This document shows, piece after piece, positions 1 through 9,249 of a stretch of 49,685 nt of DNA. Numbering within the stretch: the stretch's first letter is position 1; each line of letters opens with the position of its first letter. This DNA is from an uncultured Rhodospirillales bacterium (lineage in GTDB: Bacteria; Pseudomonadota; Alphaproteobacteria; Acetobacterales; Acetobacteraceae), in NCBI GenBank assembly GCA_903928895.1, contig CAIYSR010000168.1, positions 1-49,685 on the forward strand. The letters are read 5' to 3'. The translations under genes and the position numbers were made by a program. The notes under the pieces were generated by a model. The model saw only the letters and a list, made by a program, of their open reading frames with translations. It did no database searches and was not told the origin of the DNA.

Positions 1-1
1 C

Positions 2-502
2 CCGCGCCCGCCACAGTGGGCCGGTCTCAAATTCTTCAACGTCTATGGCCCCAACGAATACCACAAGGGCCACATGATCTCGGTGGTCAAGGTCAAGCAC
101 GACGACCTCCTCGCCGGCCGCGCCCCCCGCCTGTTCCGCTCCGACCGGCCCGACATCCCGGACGGTGGCCAGAAGCGGGATTTCATCTGGGTCGGCGACA
201 TCGTCGATGTCATGCTTTGGCTGCTGGACAATCCGGGCGCCAACGGGCTCTTCAACCTCGGCACAGGGCGCGCGCGCACCTATCTCGATCTCGCCCACGC
301 CGTCTGCGCCGCCGCCGGGGCCGACCCGCACGTGGAGTTCATCGACATGCCGAGCGCGCTGCGCGGTCAGTACCAATCTTATACCGAAGCCGACATGAAC
401 CGCCTGCGCGCGGCCGGCTATGCCGGGCAGTTCACTCCGCTCGAAGCCGGCATCGCCCAATATGTGCGGACCTACCTGCGCGCCGCGGACCCGTATCGCT
501 GA
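2..502 (+). CDS. hldD: ADP-glyceromanno-heptose 6-epimerase, 3' part
   Basis: C-terminal ~166 residues of an extended short-chain (GDP/ADP-sugar) epimerase; the start lies before the window. The enzyme epimerises ADP-D-glycero-D-manno-heptose to the L,D form for the lipopolysaccharide inner core, in the cytoplasm. Visible: FFNVYGPNEYHKGHM near the left edge, the RfaD/HldD hallmark (family form FNVYGPRExHKG), then RDFIWVGDIVDVMLWLL and FNLGTGRARTYLDLA, both typical of the substrate-binding half. The Rossmann fold and YxxxK are outside the window. The stop TGA shares one base with the ATG of lgt, so the two are probably translationally coupled. Confidence 0.9.
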   Translation, partial: PRPPQWAGLKFFNVYGPNEYHKGHMISVVKVKHDDLLAGRAPRLFRSDRPDIPDGGQKRDFIWVGDIVDVMLWLLDNPGANGLFNLGTGRARTYLDLAHAVCAAAGADPHVEFIDMPSALRGQYQSYTEADMNRLRAAGYAGQFTPLEAGIAQYVRTYLRAADPYR

Positions 503-1305
503 TGTTCGGCATCCATCTCTTCCCCGATCCCGCGGTGATCCTTCAGATCGGCCCCTTCGCCCTGCGCTGGTACGCCCTCTCCTACATCACCGGCCTTCTG
601 ATCGGCTGGCGCCTGCTGCGCGTCCTCTCCGCCCGAACCCCGGTGGTCGCCGACGCTCGCCAGGTCGATGACTTCCTGACTTGGGCGATCCTCGGCGTCG
701 TCCTCGGCGGCCGCCTCGGCTACGTGTTCTTCTACCAGCCCGCCCGCTTCCTCGCCGACCCGATCCAGATTCTCTACGTCTGGCAAGGCGGCATGGCCTT
801 CCACGGCGGCATGCTCGGCGTGGTGCTCGCCACCATCTGGTTTTGCCGGCGCGAAGCCATGCCTCTGCTCGGTTTCGGTGATCGCATCGCCGTCGTCACC
901 CCGGTCGGCCTCGGCCTCGGCCGCATCGCCAACTTCGTCAACGGCGAGCTCTGGGGCCGCCCCGCGCCGGACTGGCTGCCCTGGGCGATGAAATTCGAAG
1001 CCACCGGCGGCGGCCCGATCCTGCGCCACCCGAGCCAACTTTATCAGGCCGCCCTCGAAGGCCTCGTCCTCTTCCTCGTGCTCTGGTTCACCGCCCGCAG
1101 CCCCGTCATCCGCGCCCGCTTCGGCTTCCTCACCGGCCTCTTCCTCGCCGGCTACGCCCTTGCCCGGATCACCGGAGAATTTTTCCGCGAGCCCGACGCC
1201 TTCCTTGGCTACCTCTATCAGGGTGCCACCATGGGCCAGCTCCTCTCGCTGCCAATGCTCGCCGCCGGCATCATCCTCCTGCTCCGGGCCCGGCCTGCTC
1301 GCTGA
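502..1305 (+). CDS. lgt: Prolipoprotein diacylglyceryl transferase
   Basis: 267-aa inner-membrane enzyme that transfers diacylglycerol from phosphatidylglycerol to the lipobox cysteine of prolipoproteins. Several membrane segments are visible (about 15-40, 60-80, 100-115, 180-200 and the C-terminus). The Lgt signature GRIANFVNGELWGRP is at 140-154, with R141 matching the essential arginine, and the catalytic-region histidine H101 lies in AFHGGM. Length is normal. The start is set by the TGATG junction with hldD; the stop likewise overlaps the next ATG by one base. The compact run hldD-lgt-midA-pgeF looks like one transcription unit. Confidence 0.97.
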   Translation: MFGIHLFPDPAVILQIGPFALRWYALSYITGLLIGWRLLRVLSARTPVVADARQVDDFLTWAILGVVLGGRLGYVFFYQPARFLADPIQILYVWQGGMAFHGGMLGVVLATIWFCRREAMPLLGFGDRIAVVTPVGLGLGRIANFVNGELWGRPAPDWLPWAMKFEATGGGPILRHPSQLYQAALEGLVLFLVLWFTARSPVIRARFGFLTGLFLAGYALARITGEFFREPDAFLGYLYQGATMGQLLSLPMLAAGIILLLRARPAR

Positions 1306-2276
1306 TGGAGCGCCTCGACGCCTTCATGGCCCGCGCAAACGCCGCCTACTACGCCAATCACGACCCGTTCCGTGACTTCACCACCGCGCCCGAAATCAGC
1401 CAGGCCTTCGGTGAAATCCTCGGCCTCTGGGCCGCCATCGTCTGGCAATCCATGGGCAGCCCGACCCCCATTGTCCTCGCCGAAGCCGGCCCCGGGCGCG
1501 GCACGCTCATGCAGGACGCGCTCCGCGCCATCACCCGCATGGTGCCGGATTTCGCGGCGGCCCTCAGCGTCCACTTCGTCGAAACTTCCCCCCCCCTGCG
1601 CGCTGCCCAGGCCACTCGTGTCCCCACCGCCTTCTGGCACGATACCATCACCGATCTCCCCCCCGGCCCCCTCATCCTGCTCGCCAACGAATTCCTCGAC
1701 GCCCTGCCCATCCGCCAATTCGTCCGCCGCGGCCCCGACTGGACCGAACGCTTCGTTGCCGAGGCCGCCTTTGTCGAACTCCCCGCCCCAGCCCCTCCCC
1801 TTGATGCCCCCGATGGCGCCACCGTCGAGTATGCCGAAGCCGCCCACCCGCTCATCGCAACCCTCGCCGCCCGTCTCGCCACCACCGGCGGTGCCGCCCT
1901 GTTCATCGACTACGGGCCCGCCCATTCCGCCCCAGGCGACAGCCTCCAGGCGCTGCGTGACGGCAAGCCCGCCGACCCGCTCACCGCCCCCGGCACCGCG
2001 GACCTCACCGCCCATGTCGATTTCCAGTCCCTCGCCGCCACGGCCCGCGCCCATGGCGCCACCACGTTCGGCCCTCTCCCCCAGGGCATCTTCCTCACCA
2101 GCCTCGGCCTGGTGCAGCGCACCGGTGCCCTCGCCCGCACCCTCCCGCCGGCCCGTGCCGGTGCCATGATGCAGGCCGCCTCCCGCCTGATCGAGCCCGA
2201 CCTCATGGGTCGACTCTTTAAGGCCATGGCGATCTGCCATCCAGCCCTGCCGCCCCCTCCCGGATTCCCCGCATGA
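1305..2276 (+). CDS. MidA/NDUFAF7-family SAM-dependent methyltransferase
   Basis: 323-aa protein of the DUF185/SAM_MT family (mitochondrial homologue NDUFAF7 methylates an arginine of a complex I subunit; the bacterial role is less clear). Visible: DFTTAPEIS at 24-32, the family hallmark; an SAM-binding glycine-rich loop AGPGRGTL at 61-68; ANEFLDALPIRQF at 127-139; FIDYGP near the middle. Slightly shorter than many members (about 340-370 aa), the missing part being the N-terminus. The start shares a base with the lgt stop, and the stop overlaps the pgeF start by 4 bp (ATGA). The lgt-midA-pgeF order recurs in Alphaproteobacteria, as far as I recall. Confidence 0.9.
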   Translation: MERLDAFMARANAAYYANHDPFRDFTTAPEISQAFGEILGLWAAIVWQSMGSPTPIVLAEAGPGRGTLMQDALRAITRMVPDFAAALSVHFVETSPPLRAAQATRVPTAFWHDTITDLPPGPLILLANEFLDALPIRQFVRRGPDWTERFVAEAAFVELPAPAPPLDAPDGATVEYAEAAHPLIATLAARLATTGGAALFIDYGPAHSAPGDSLQALRDGKPADPLTAPGTADLTAHVDFQSLAATARAHGATTFGPLPQGIFLTSLGLVQRTGALARTLPPARAGAMMQAASRLIEPDLMGRLFKAMAICHPALPPPPGFPA

Positions 2277-3022
2277 CCCCCTTCATCGCCACCTCGATCG
2301 CCGTTCCCCACGGCTTCTTCACCCGCGCTGGCGGCGTCTCCGAAGGTCCCTTCGCCAGCCTCAACTGCAGCGTCTCCAGCCCCGACAATCGCGCCCACGT
2401 CCTGGAAAACCGCGCCCGCGCCGCCCGCGCCCTCGGCGCCGATCCCGCCCGCCTGCTCGGCCTGACCCAGGTCCACGGCGCCGAGGTCGTCACTGTCACC
2501 ACCCCCTGGACCCCCGGCAACGGCCCCCGCGCCGACGCCGCCGTCACCGCGACCGCCGGCTTCGCGCTCGCCATCGTCACCGCCGACTGCGCCCCCGTCC
2601 TCTTCGCCGACCCGGATGCCGGCGTCATCGGCGCCGCCCATGCCGGCTGGCGCAGCGCCGTCGGCGGTGTCCTCGAAGCCACGCTCGACGCCATGACCGC
2701 GCTCGGCGCCCGCAGCATCACCGCCGCCATCGGCCCGTGCATCGCCCAGCCCTCCTACGAAGTCGCCGCCGACCTGCGCGACGCCGTCCTCGCCACCACC
2801 CCCACCCCCACCGCCGCCCGCTTCTTCGCCGATGGCCGCCCCGGCCACTGGCAGTTCGACCTCCCCGGCTACTGCGCCGCCCGCCTCGCCGCCGCCGGTG
2901 CCACCGTCATCAACACCGGACATGACACCCTCGCCGAGCCCGCCCGTTTCTTCAGCCACCGCCGGCGCACCCTCGCCAAGGAGGGGCCGATCGGGCATCA
3001 GATTTCGGTGATCGCGCTGTGA
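2273..3022 (+). CDS. pgeF: Peptidoglycan editing factor PgeF / YfiH-type multicopper oxidase-like protein
   Basis: 249-aa protein of the YfiH/LACC1 family. Members have been described as polyphenol oxidases, as purine nucleoside phosphorylase/adenosine deaminase, and as the enzyme that removes mis-incorporated L-Ser from peptidoglycan precursors. The three zinc ligands are visible: H68 in TQVHG, C106 in TADCAPVL and H123 in AAHAGWR; IGPCIAQPSYEV at 153-164 is also typical. ATGA overlap with the methyltransferase gene. A palindromic repeat begins 14 bp after the stop. Confidence 0.93.
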   Translation: MTPFIATSIAVPHGFFTRAGGVSEGPFASLNCSVSSPDNRAHVLENRARAARALGADPARLLGLTQVHGAEVVTVTTPWTPGNGPRADAAVTATAGFALAIVTADCAPVLFADPDAGVIGAAHAGWRSAVGGVLEATLDAMTALGARSITAAIGPCIAQPSYEVAADLRDAVLATTPTPTAARFFADGRPGHWQFDLPGYCAARLAAAGATVINTGHDTLAEPARFFSHRRRTLAKEGPIGHQISVIAL

Positions 3023-3035
3023 AGGTAAGCAACAA

Positions 3036-3157
3036 GCAAGCGCTTCTTTTTTTGGAAAAAAAGAAGCAAAAAAACTTCACCCATACCGCCTGGATCAACA
3101 CCGAACCCAAACGGACAACAGTTTTTTGCTTCTTTTTTTCAAAAAAGAAGCGCTTGC
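3036..3157. repeat. Nested palindromic intergenic repeat, copy A
   Basis: About 122 bp. The two ends form a long inverted repeat (left GCAAGCGCTTC..., right ...GAAGCGCTTGC), and each arm is itself a hairpin: GCTTC plus T7, a short loop, then A7 plus GAAGC, followed by an A- or T-tract. The centre carries CCAAACGGAC...GTTTTTTG. It lies 14 bp downstream of pgeF. The hairpins with flanking T-tracts on both strands would suit a bidirectional Rho-independent terminator. Similar elements occur at 14462, 25200, 27053 and 35505. It creates spurious open frames rich in F and K. Confidence 0.9.
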
Positions 3158-3185
3158 CTTCCTTCCTTGCCCCGAGTCCCCCCCA

Positions 3186-3254
3186 ATGCCCTACATGGTC
3201 ATCTTCGTCGTCCTCCTTCTGCTCACTGCCATGGTCAGTTGTGCGATCCTTTAG
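3186..3254 (+). CDS. Candidate 22-aa hydrophobic small protein or leader peptide
   Basis: ATG-started frame of 22 codons, almost wholly hydrophobic ([20 protein letters not shown] then I-L), ending in TAG at 3252-3254. It overlaps the GTG start of the following lipoprotein by 14 bp in another frame, an arrangement that would couple the two translations. No strong Shine-Dalgarno is visible upstream. It could be a single-span membrane peptide, a regulatory leader, or chance; I do not recognise a family. Confidence 0.35.
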   Translation: MPYMVIFVVLLLLTAMVSCAIL

Positions 3255-4095
3255 CGTCCTGCTCTGCCTCGTCGCGCTCGCCGGCTGCGGCGGCCTGCCG
3301 CGTCCCTTCGAGGGCCACCCCGGCGCCACCGCCACCCGCCTTGCAGAACCCCCCCCCGCCCGCCTCGCCATTCCCCTCCCGCGCGACATCTTCCTCGCTG
3401 CCGATGCCGCCGCCGAACTGTCCCAGGCCATCGCCGACGGGCTCCTGGCCGAGGAGGTCCCGATCCTCGCCGGCGCGCCACAGACCGGCGACTGGCGCCT
3501 CACCATCGGCACCGAGACACGCGGGTCCGAAATCGTCCCACTCTACCGCGTCTTTGACGCCGCCGGCGAACAACGCGGCCTCACCGAGGGCCTGCCCCTC
3601 CCGGCCGACCAATGGGTGCACAACCCGCCACTGCGCCGCATCGCCGGTGAGGCCGTGCCCCGCATCGCCGCCCTGCTCACCCGCATCGAGGCACAGCGCC
3701 GTCTGTCCGACCCCGACAGCCTGGTCAATCGCGCGCCCCGCATCGCCTTCACCGGCGTCACCGGCGCGCCCGGCGACGGCAACATCTCCCTCGCCCGCGC
3801 CATGCGCGCCGAACTGGTCAAGGCCGGGGAGGAACTCGCGCCGGCGACCACGCGCGCCGACTTCACCCTCACCGGCACCGTCACCATCACCTCCGCACCG
3901 GGCAATCTGCAGCGCGTCGAAATCGACTGGCGCGTCACCGATGCCAAGGGCGCCGAGGCCGGCCGGGTCGTGCAACTCAACGAGGTCCCCGCTGGCATGC
4001 TCGCCATCGCGTGGGGCGATGTCGCCTACGTCGTCGCCCAGGAGGCCGCCGGCGGCGTCCACGACGTGATCGCAAACCGGGTCCCCAAGCGCTGA
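3241..4095 (+). CDS. Putative lipoprotein of unknown function
   Basis: 284 aa from a GTG start. The N-terminus (M)[17 protein letters not shown] is a short lipoprotein signal with lipobox LAGC, so the mature protein should begin at Cys15 and be lipidated by Lgt, encoded just upstream. The same frame stays open back to 3019, but that part is only translation of repeat A, so it was not used. The rest is soluble, with alternating beta-strand-like segments and no motif I can name. Spaced about 140 bp before prs. Anchored in the inner or outer membrane; the residues after Cys are GGL, with no Asp at +2. Confidence 0.8.
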   Translation: MRSFSVLLCLVALAGCGGLPRPFEGHPGATATRLAEPPPARLAIPLPRDIFLAADAAAELSQAIADGLLAEEVPILAGAPQTGDWRLTIGTETRGSEIVPLYRVFDAAGEQRGLTEGLPLPADQWVHNPPLRRIAGEAVPRIAALLTRIEAQRRLSDPDSLVNRAPRIAFTGVTGAPGDGNISLARAMRAELVKAGEELAPATTRADFTLTGTVTITSAPGNLQRVEIDWRVTDAKGAEAGRVVQLNEVPAGMLAIAWGDVAYVVAQEAAGGVHDVIANRVPKR

Positions 4096-4128
4096 TCGGA
4101 CTCTTTTGTGTTCGACCGGTGACGGTTC

Positions 4129-4158
4129 GTGGACACATACCCCCCGCATTGCTAGAAC
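4129..4158 (+). promoter_or_regulatory. Weak sigma-70-like promoter candidate for prs
   Basis: GTGGAC, 18-bp spacer, TAGAAC, about 80 bp before the prs ATG in a gap with no other gene. Matches to the consensus are modest (3/6 and 4/6), so this is a guess based on position. Confidence 0.25.
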
Positions 4159-4237
4159 CCGCACGCCCGCCGCCGCCCCGCTCCCTCCGCCCCGACGACG
4201 CCGCCCGCCCGGCATCGCCCACCCAGGATTGCCGCCG

Positions 4238-5170
<933 letters not shown>

Positions 5171-5178
5171 GGCCCCCC

Positions 5179-5730
5179 ATGCTCATCCATCGCGCCTTCT
5201 GGTTCCTCCGCCACGGGGAGACCGACTGGAACGCCCAGGGCCTGAGCCAGGGCAACGTCGACATCCCGCTGAACGAAACCGGCCGCGCCCAGGCCGTCAG
5301 CGCCGCCGCCATGCTCGCCAACCGTGGCATCGCCACGGTTATCAGCTCCCCGCTCTCGCGCGCCCATGACACCGCCCGCGCCTTCACCGCCCTGTCCGGT
5401 CACGATATCCACCTCGACGAAGGCCTGCGCGAAGTCTCCTTCGGCGCCCAGGAAGGCAAGCCGATGGTGCAATGGTTCAGCGATTGGGTCGAGGGCAGTT
5501 ATACCCCCGACGACGCCGAAAGCTTCACCAGCCTGCGCGCCCGCGCGGTGGCCGCCATCAACCGCGCCCTCGAAAAACCCGCCCCCGTCCTCGTCGTCGC
5601 CCACGGCGCCTTGTTCCGCGCGCTCCGTGCCGAAATGGGCCTCGAACCCAACGTCCGCACCCCCAACGCCATGCCCTTCTTCTGCCGCCCGGGCACCCCC
5701 TGGGAGCTGATTCCGGCCTCGGAAATCTAG
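5179..5730 (+). CDS. Histidine phosphatase family protein (phosphoglycerate-mutase-like)
   Basis: 183-aa cytoplasmic protein of the histidine phosphatase superfamily. The catalytic RHGETDWN is at 11-18 (phospho-accepting His12), SSPLSRAHDTA supplies a second phosphate-binding arginine, EVSFGAQEG is the usual central segment with the acid, and VVAHGALFRAL holds the second histidine. The short length and sequence fit a broad-specificity phosphatase rather than glycolytic mutase; the substrate cannot be told from sequence. It follows prs by 8 bp. Confidence 0.88.
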   Translation: MLIHRAFWFLRHGETDWNAQGLSQGNVDIPLNETGRAQAVSAAAMLANRGIATVISSPLSRAHDTARAFTALSGHDIHLDEGLREVSFGAQEGKPMVQWFSDWVEGSYTPDDAESFTSLRARAVAAINRALEKPAPVLVVAHGALFRALRAEMGLEPNVRTPNAMPFFCRPGTPWELIPASEI

Positions 5731-5746
5731 GGCGGGTTGCCCGCCC
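5730..5746. terminator. GC-rich hairpin between convergent genes
   Basis: GGGCGGG-TTG-CCCGCCC, a perfect 7-bp stem with a 3-nt loop that begins on the last base of the phosphatase stop codon and lies before the 3' end of the opposing RraA-like gene. No T-tract follows, so termination efficiency is uncertain; it could serve both strands. Confidence 0.5.
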
Positions 5747-5765
5747 CCGGCGCAGTCGTGCCGCT

Positions 5766-6419
5766 CTAGAGAATCCCGTACTTCGCGAACACCGCCCCCA
5801 ACGAAATCCCCGCCTGCAAATCCGCCAGCGTGCTCTTCTCGCCCTTCAGCTTCGCATACGCAGCCGCCAACACCGCCGCCTCGATCGCCCGCGGCACCAC
5901 CACCACCCCGTCCGCGTCGCCGAAAATCAAGTCGCCCGGCGCCACCTTCACCCCCCCGCATTCAATCGCCACGTCCACCGCCATCACCTTCCCCCGCCCC
6001 CGGCTGTCCAACGGCCCGATCCCGCCATGGAACACCGGGAACCCCATCGCCCGGATCGCCCGCACGTCGCGCACCAGCCCGTCCATCAGCGCCCCCGTCG
6101 CCCCGCGAACCCGAGACGCCGTGCTCAACAACTCCCCCCATGGCGCGATCCGTCCGGTTCCGCCGCATGAAAACACCGGAATATCCCCGGGCTGAAGACT
6201 GTCGATCAGCGCGATCTCCTTCTCATATGGGTTCTCCCCCTCGTGAACCTCGTAGACATCCATGAACAACGCCGTCCTGGCGCGGCCCACCATCACCGAT
6301 GCCTCGTCCAGCGGCCGGATCGACGCCGGCAGTGCCTGGTCCATGTACCCCAGACCATCCATCACATCGGACAGCAACGAGGCGAACAGCTTCGTCCTGA
6401 TATCCTGAAGATCGGCCAT
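5766..6419 (-). CDS. RraA family protein (4-hydroxy-4-methyl-2-oxoglutarate aldolase-like)
   Basis: 217 aa. Family members are metal-dependent aldolases/decarboxylases acting on 4-hydroxy-4-methyl-2-oxoglutarate or oxaloacetate, or the RNase E regulator RraA. Visible: GGTGRIAPWGELLSTAS at 86-102, and the catalytic/metal region GALMDGLVRDVRAI at 109-122, which keeps D113, R117 and D118. C-terminal GDLIFGDADGVVVVP is also a family hallmark. Start chosen at MADLQDI, which has a GGGAG behind it; upstream codons give low-complexity residues. Divergent from the alcohol dehydrogenase gene. Context suggests a catabolic aldolase rather than an RNase E inhibitor. Confidence 0.88.
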   Translation of the reverse strand: MADLQDIRTKLFASLLSDVMDGLGYMDQALPASIRPLDEASVMVGRARTALFMDVYEVHEGENPYEKEIALIDSLQPGDIPVFSCGGTGRIAPWGELLSTASRVRGATGALMDGLVRDVRAIRAMGFPVFHGGIGPLDSRGRGKVMAVDVAIECGGVKVAPGDLIFGDADGVVVVPRAIEAAVLAAAYAKLKGEKSTLADLQAGISLGAVFAKYGIL

Positions 6420-6555
6420 GCCCCGCACTCCCTGCCCCACACAACGTGAGCTTGGCCGCCCTCCGCGCCCTCCGTCAATCACCCCCGACTGGACGGATCA
6501 GGTCCGGACGCAATAGGCTCCCGCCCAACACCAACAAGCCGAGGGAACCCCAAGC

Positions 6556-7656
6556 ATGCGCGCCGCCGTCCTGCACGAAGCCAACCAGCCCATGACCATC
6601 GAAAATCTCGAGATCACTAAGCCCAAGCGGCGCGAGGTCCTCATCCGCACCGCCTTCGCCGGGCTCTGCCACTCCGATCTGCATTTCATCGAGGGCCTCT
6701 ACCCCGCCCCCTTCCCCTGCGTGCTCGGTCATGAATCCGCCGGCGTCGTCGAGGCCGTCGGCGAGGACGTCACCTACGTCAAGCCCGGCGACCACGTCAC
6801 CACCTGCCTCTCCGTCTTCTGCGGCGACTGCCCGCAATGCGTCACCGGCCACATGAACCTCTGCGAGAACACCGAGGTCAAACTCCTCCCCGGCCAGTCC
6901 CGCCGTCTGTCCTGGAACGGCAAGGTCGTCCACCAGATGTTCAACCTCTCCTCCTTCGCCGAAATGATGTGCGTCCACGAGCACGCCATCGTCAAAATCG
7001 ACAAGGACATCCCGATGGACCGCGCCGCCCTGGTCGGCTGCGGCGTCGTCACCGGCGTGATGGCGGTCTTCAACGCCGCCCGCGTCGAACCGGGCTCGAC
7101 CGTCGCCGTCCTCGGCTGCGGCGGCATCGGCCTCTCCGCCGTCAACGGCGCGGCGCTGGCCGGCGCCGAACGCGTCATCGCCATCGACACCAACCAGGCC
7201 AAGCTCGAAGTCGCCTTGCAGATGGGCGCCACCGACATCATCAACGCCTCGAACTGCGACCCCGTCCAGGCCGTCAAGGACCTCACCGGCGGCGCCAAGA
7301 ACCCCTTCGGCGGCGTCGCCTACTCGTTCGAGGCGATCGGCGCCAAAACCACCGCCGAACAATCCTTCGCCATGCTCAAGCCCGGCGGCCTCGCCACCAT
7401 CATCGGCATGATCCCGCTCGGCACCAAGATCGAACTCCACGGCGCCGACTTCCTGCGCGATCGCAAAATCCAGGGCACTTCGATGGGCGGCAACCGCTTC
7501 CGCGTCGACATGCCGCGCCTGCTCAACATGTGGAAACAGGGCCGCCTCAAGCTCGACCACATGATCTCCGGCTTCATCGAGCTCGACCAGATCAACGATG
7601 CCTATGCCACCATGAAAACCAGCGCCAACGTCCGCCAGCTGATCAAGTTCAACTGA
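6556..7656 (+). CDS. Zinc-dependent alcohol dehydrogenase (class III-like)
   Basis: 366-aa medium-chain dehydrogenase/reductase. Catalytic zinc ligands: C38 in GLCHSDLH and H59/E60 in LGHES, with the third cysteine in LVGCGVVTG. Structural zinc cysteines C89, C92, C95 and C103 have the classical spacing. NAD-binding loop VLGCGGIGLSAV. The chain length and the GHMNLCEN segment match the class III/aryl-alcohol group, so it should oxidise primary alcohols with NAD; substrate unknown. It is followed after 23 bp by the PEP-mutase-like gene in the same direction. Confidence 0.93.
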   Translation: MRAAVLHEANQPMTIENLEITKPKRREVLIRTAFAGLCHSDLHFIEGLYPAPFPCVLGHESAGVVEAVGEDVTYVKPGDHVTTCLSVFCGDCPQCVTGHMNLCENTEVKLLPGQSRRLSWNGKVVHQMFNLSSFAEMMCVHEHAIVKIDKDIPMDRAALVGCGVVTGVMAVFNAARVEPGSTVAVLGCGGIGLSAVNGAALAGAERVIAIDTNQAKLEVALQMGATDIINASNCDPVQAVKDLTGGAKNPFGGVAYSFEAIGAKTTAEQSFAMLKPGGLATIIGMIPLGTKIELHGADFLRDRKIQGTSMGGNRFRVDMPRLLNMWKQGRLKLDHMISGFIELDQINDAYATMKTSANVRQLIKFN

Positions 7657-7679
7657 CGACTCCAAGGAGGTCGCCCGGC

Positions 7680-8501
7680 ATGACCATGTCGCACGAAAAA
7701 GCCCTCGCCTTTCGTGCCCTGCATACCGCGCCGGGCGCCTTTGTCATCGCCAACGCGTGGGATGCCGGCTCGGCCAAACTCCTGGCCGCGCTCGGCTTCC
7801 CCGCCATCGCCACCTCGTCGGGCGCCAGCGCCGGCGTCCTCGGTCGCCTCGACGGCCAGGTCACCCGCGACGAGGCCCTCGCCCACGCCAAAGCCATCGT
7901 CGATGCCATCCCCCTGCCGGTCTCCGCCGACCTTGAAAAAGGCTTCGGCGACACCGTCGAGGCCGCCGCCGACACCATCCGCCGCGCCGCCGCCATCGGC
8001 CTCGCCGGCGGCTCCATCGAAGACGCCACCGGCGACAAGGCCCGTCCGCTGATCGACATCGGGCTCTCTACCGAGCGCATCGCCGCCGCCGCCGAAGCCG
8101 CCCGCGCGTCCGGCTTCCCCTTCGTCCTTACCGCCCGCACCGAAAACTACCTGCGCGGCAACCCCGACCGCGACGACACCATCCGCCGCCTGCAAGCTTT
8201 CGCCGCCGCCGGCGCCGACGTCCTCATGGCCCCCGGGCTGCCCGATCTCGATACCGTCCGTGCCGTCTGTGCCGCGGTGTCCAAACCGGTCAATTTCATG
8301 GCCGGCATCCCCGGCAAATCCTTCACCGTTGCCGCCCTCGCCGAAGCCGGCGTCAAACGCATCAGCCTCGCCACCTCGCTCTACCGCGCCGCCATGTCGG
8401 GTCTGCTCGCGGCCGCCACCGAAGTGACGGAACACGGCAGCTTCACCTATCTCGACACATTGATGCCCGCCCCGACCTGGGCAAAATTCATGAACGGCTG
8501 A
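7680..8501 (+). CDS. Isocitrate lyase/PEP mutase family protein
   Basis: 273 aa, (beta/alpha)8-barrel. Visible: NAWDAGSAKLLAALGFPAIATSSGA at the N-terminus (the metal/substrate region, given here in part), DLEKGFGD at 84-91 and the metal ligands E114-D115 in SIEDATG. The catalytic KKCGH of true isocitrate and 2-methylisocitrate lyases is absent, so this is the 'PEP mutase-like' subgroup, whose members are C-C or C-P lyases, oxaloacetate decarboxylases or acetylhydrolases. The start has the best Shine-Dalgarno in the region: AAGGAGG at 7664-7670. Probably cotranscribed with the alcohol dehydrogenase. Confidence 0.88.
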   Translation: MTMSHEKALAFRALHTAPGAFVIANAWDAGSAKLLAALGFPAIATSSGASAGVLGRLDGQVTRDEALAHAKAIVDAIPLPVSADLEKGFGDTVEAAADTIRRAAAIGLAGGSIEDATGDKARPLIDIGLSTERIAAAAEAARASGFPFVLTARTENYLRGNPDRDDTIRRLQAFAAAGADVLMAPGLPDLDTVRAVCAAVSKPVNFMAGIPGKSFTVAALAEAGVKRISLATSLYRAAMSGLLAAATEVTEHGSFTYLDTLMPAPTWAKFMNG

Positions 8502-8511
8502 CCGGTCGTCC

Positions 8512-8536
8512 GGCGGAGTGCGGGCCGAACTCCGCC
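8512..8536. terminator. Hairpin between convergent genes
   Basis: GGCGGAGT, 9-nt loop, ACTCCGCC: a perfect 8-bp stem in the 50-bp gap between two genes that converge. A run of C rather than T follows on the + strand. Likely a shared terminator-like structure. Confidence 0.5.
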
Positions 8537-8551
8537 TACTCCCCCCCCCGC

Positions 8552-9247
8552 CTACTCCCAGCGCACCGCCACGCGCTCCACTTCCATCTGCTGCCCCAGC
8601 CGCACCACATTCACCGTCCCCGCCAACTTGGGCGATCCCGAATAATACGCCGCCACCCGCCCGTCCCCGGCTTGCGTTGCCCGGTCCCAATGGCCGAGGG
8701 CGATATAATCCGCCCCGGTCTCCGCCAGCGCCGCGTCGCTGATCAACCACGACCGGTGCGCCTGGTCCGCCCAGTCCTGCGGCGGCACGTAGTGCCCGTG
8801 CGCCATCACCACATGAAACCGCGCCCGCCGCGGCCGCGGCGGATGGAACGGCACCATGTTCTCGAAGCTGCGGTGCGGCTTGCCGCTGATCTCGAGCCCG
8901 AGCGCCGCGAAGGCCATCACATCCTCGGCGTCGATCCCGAAAATCCGCACATGCGCCATCGCATCGAGCCCGGCGCGGCGAAAAATACAGCGCTCCAGCA
9001 ACGGATCATGGTTCCCCGGCAACATCACCACCGGCCGCCCGGCGCCCTCCAGCAGCGCCGCGGTCTCGCGCAGCACCGCATCGGACACCCTCGGATTGTC
9101 GAACGTATCCCCCGCCAGCAGCACGAGATCGGCGCCCACGTCGGCCGCCGTCCGCAACACCCCGCGCAGGCCGCGGTTGCCGCTGTGATACCCGTCCGCC
9201 CCGGCATCATCGACATGGATGTCGGAGCTATGCACCAGCACCGCCAT
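8552..9247 (-). CDS. Metallophosphoesterase (SbcD-like calcineurin fold)
   Basis: 231 aa. All blocks of the calcineurin-like phosphoesterase fold are present: SSDIHVD (D9, H11), AGDTFDN (D47, N51), GNHD at 78-81, MAHGHY and GHWDRA near the C-terminus. It resembles the nuclease domain of SbcD/Mre11, but is shorter and has no partner SbcC nearby, so a stand-alone phosphodiesterase is as likely. The ATG follows the stop of the hydroxyacid dehydrogenase gene by only 2 bp, so both are probably one transcript. The same frame is open further upstream, through the dehydrogenase region, but residue content there is not protein-like. Confidence 0.88.
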   Translation of the reverse strand: MAVLVHSSDIHVDDAGADGYHSGNRGLRGVLRTAADVGADLVLLAGDTFDNPRVSDAVLRETAALLEGAGRPVVMLPGNHDPLLERCIFRRAGLDAMAHVRIFGIDAEDVMAFAALGLEISGKPHRSFENMVPFHPPRPRRARFHVVMAHGHYVPPQDWADQAHRSWLISDAALAETGADYIALGHWDRATQAGDGRVAAYYSGSPKLAGTVNVVRLGQQMEVERVAVRWE

Positions 9248-9249
9248 GC

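Noticed and set aside
3019-3240. N-terminal extension of the lipoprotein across repeat A
   Set aside because: It encodes only F/K/S-rich translation of the palindrome; a lipoprotein signal begins at GTG 3241.
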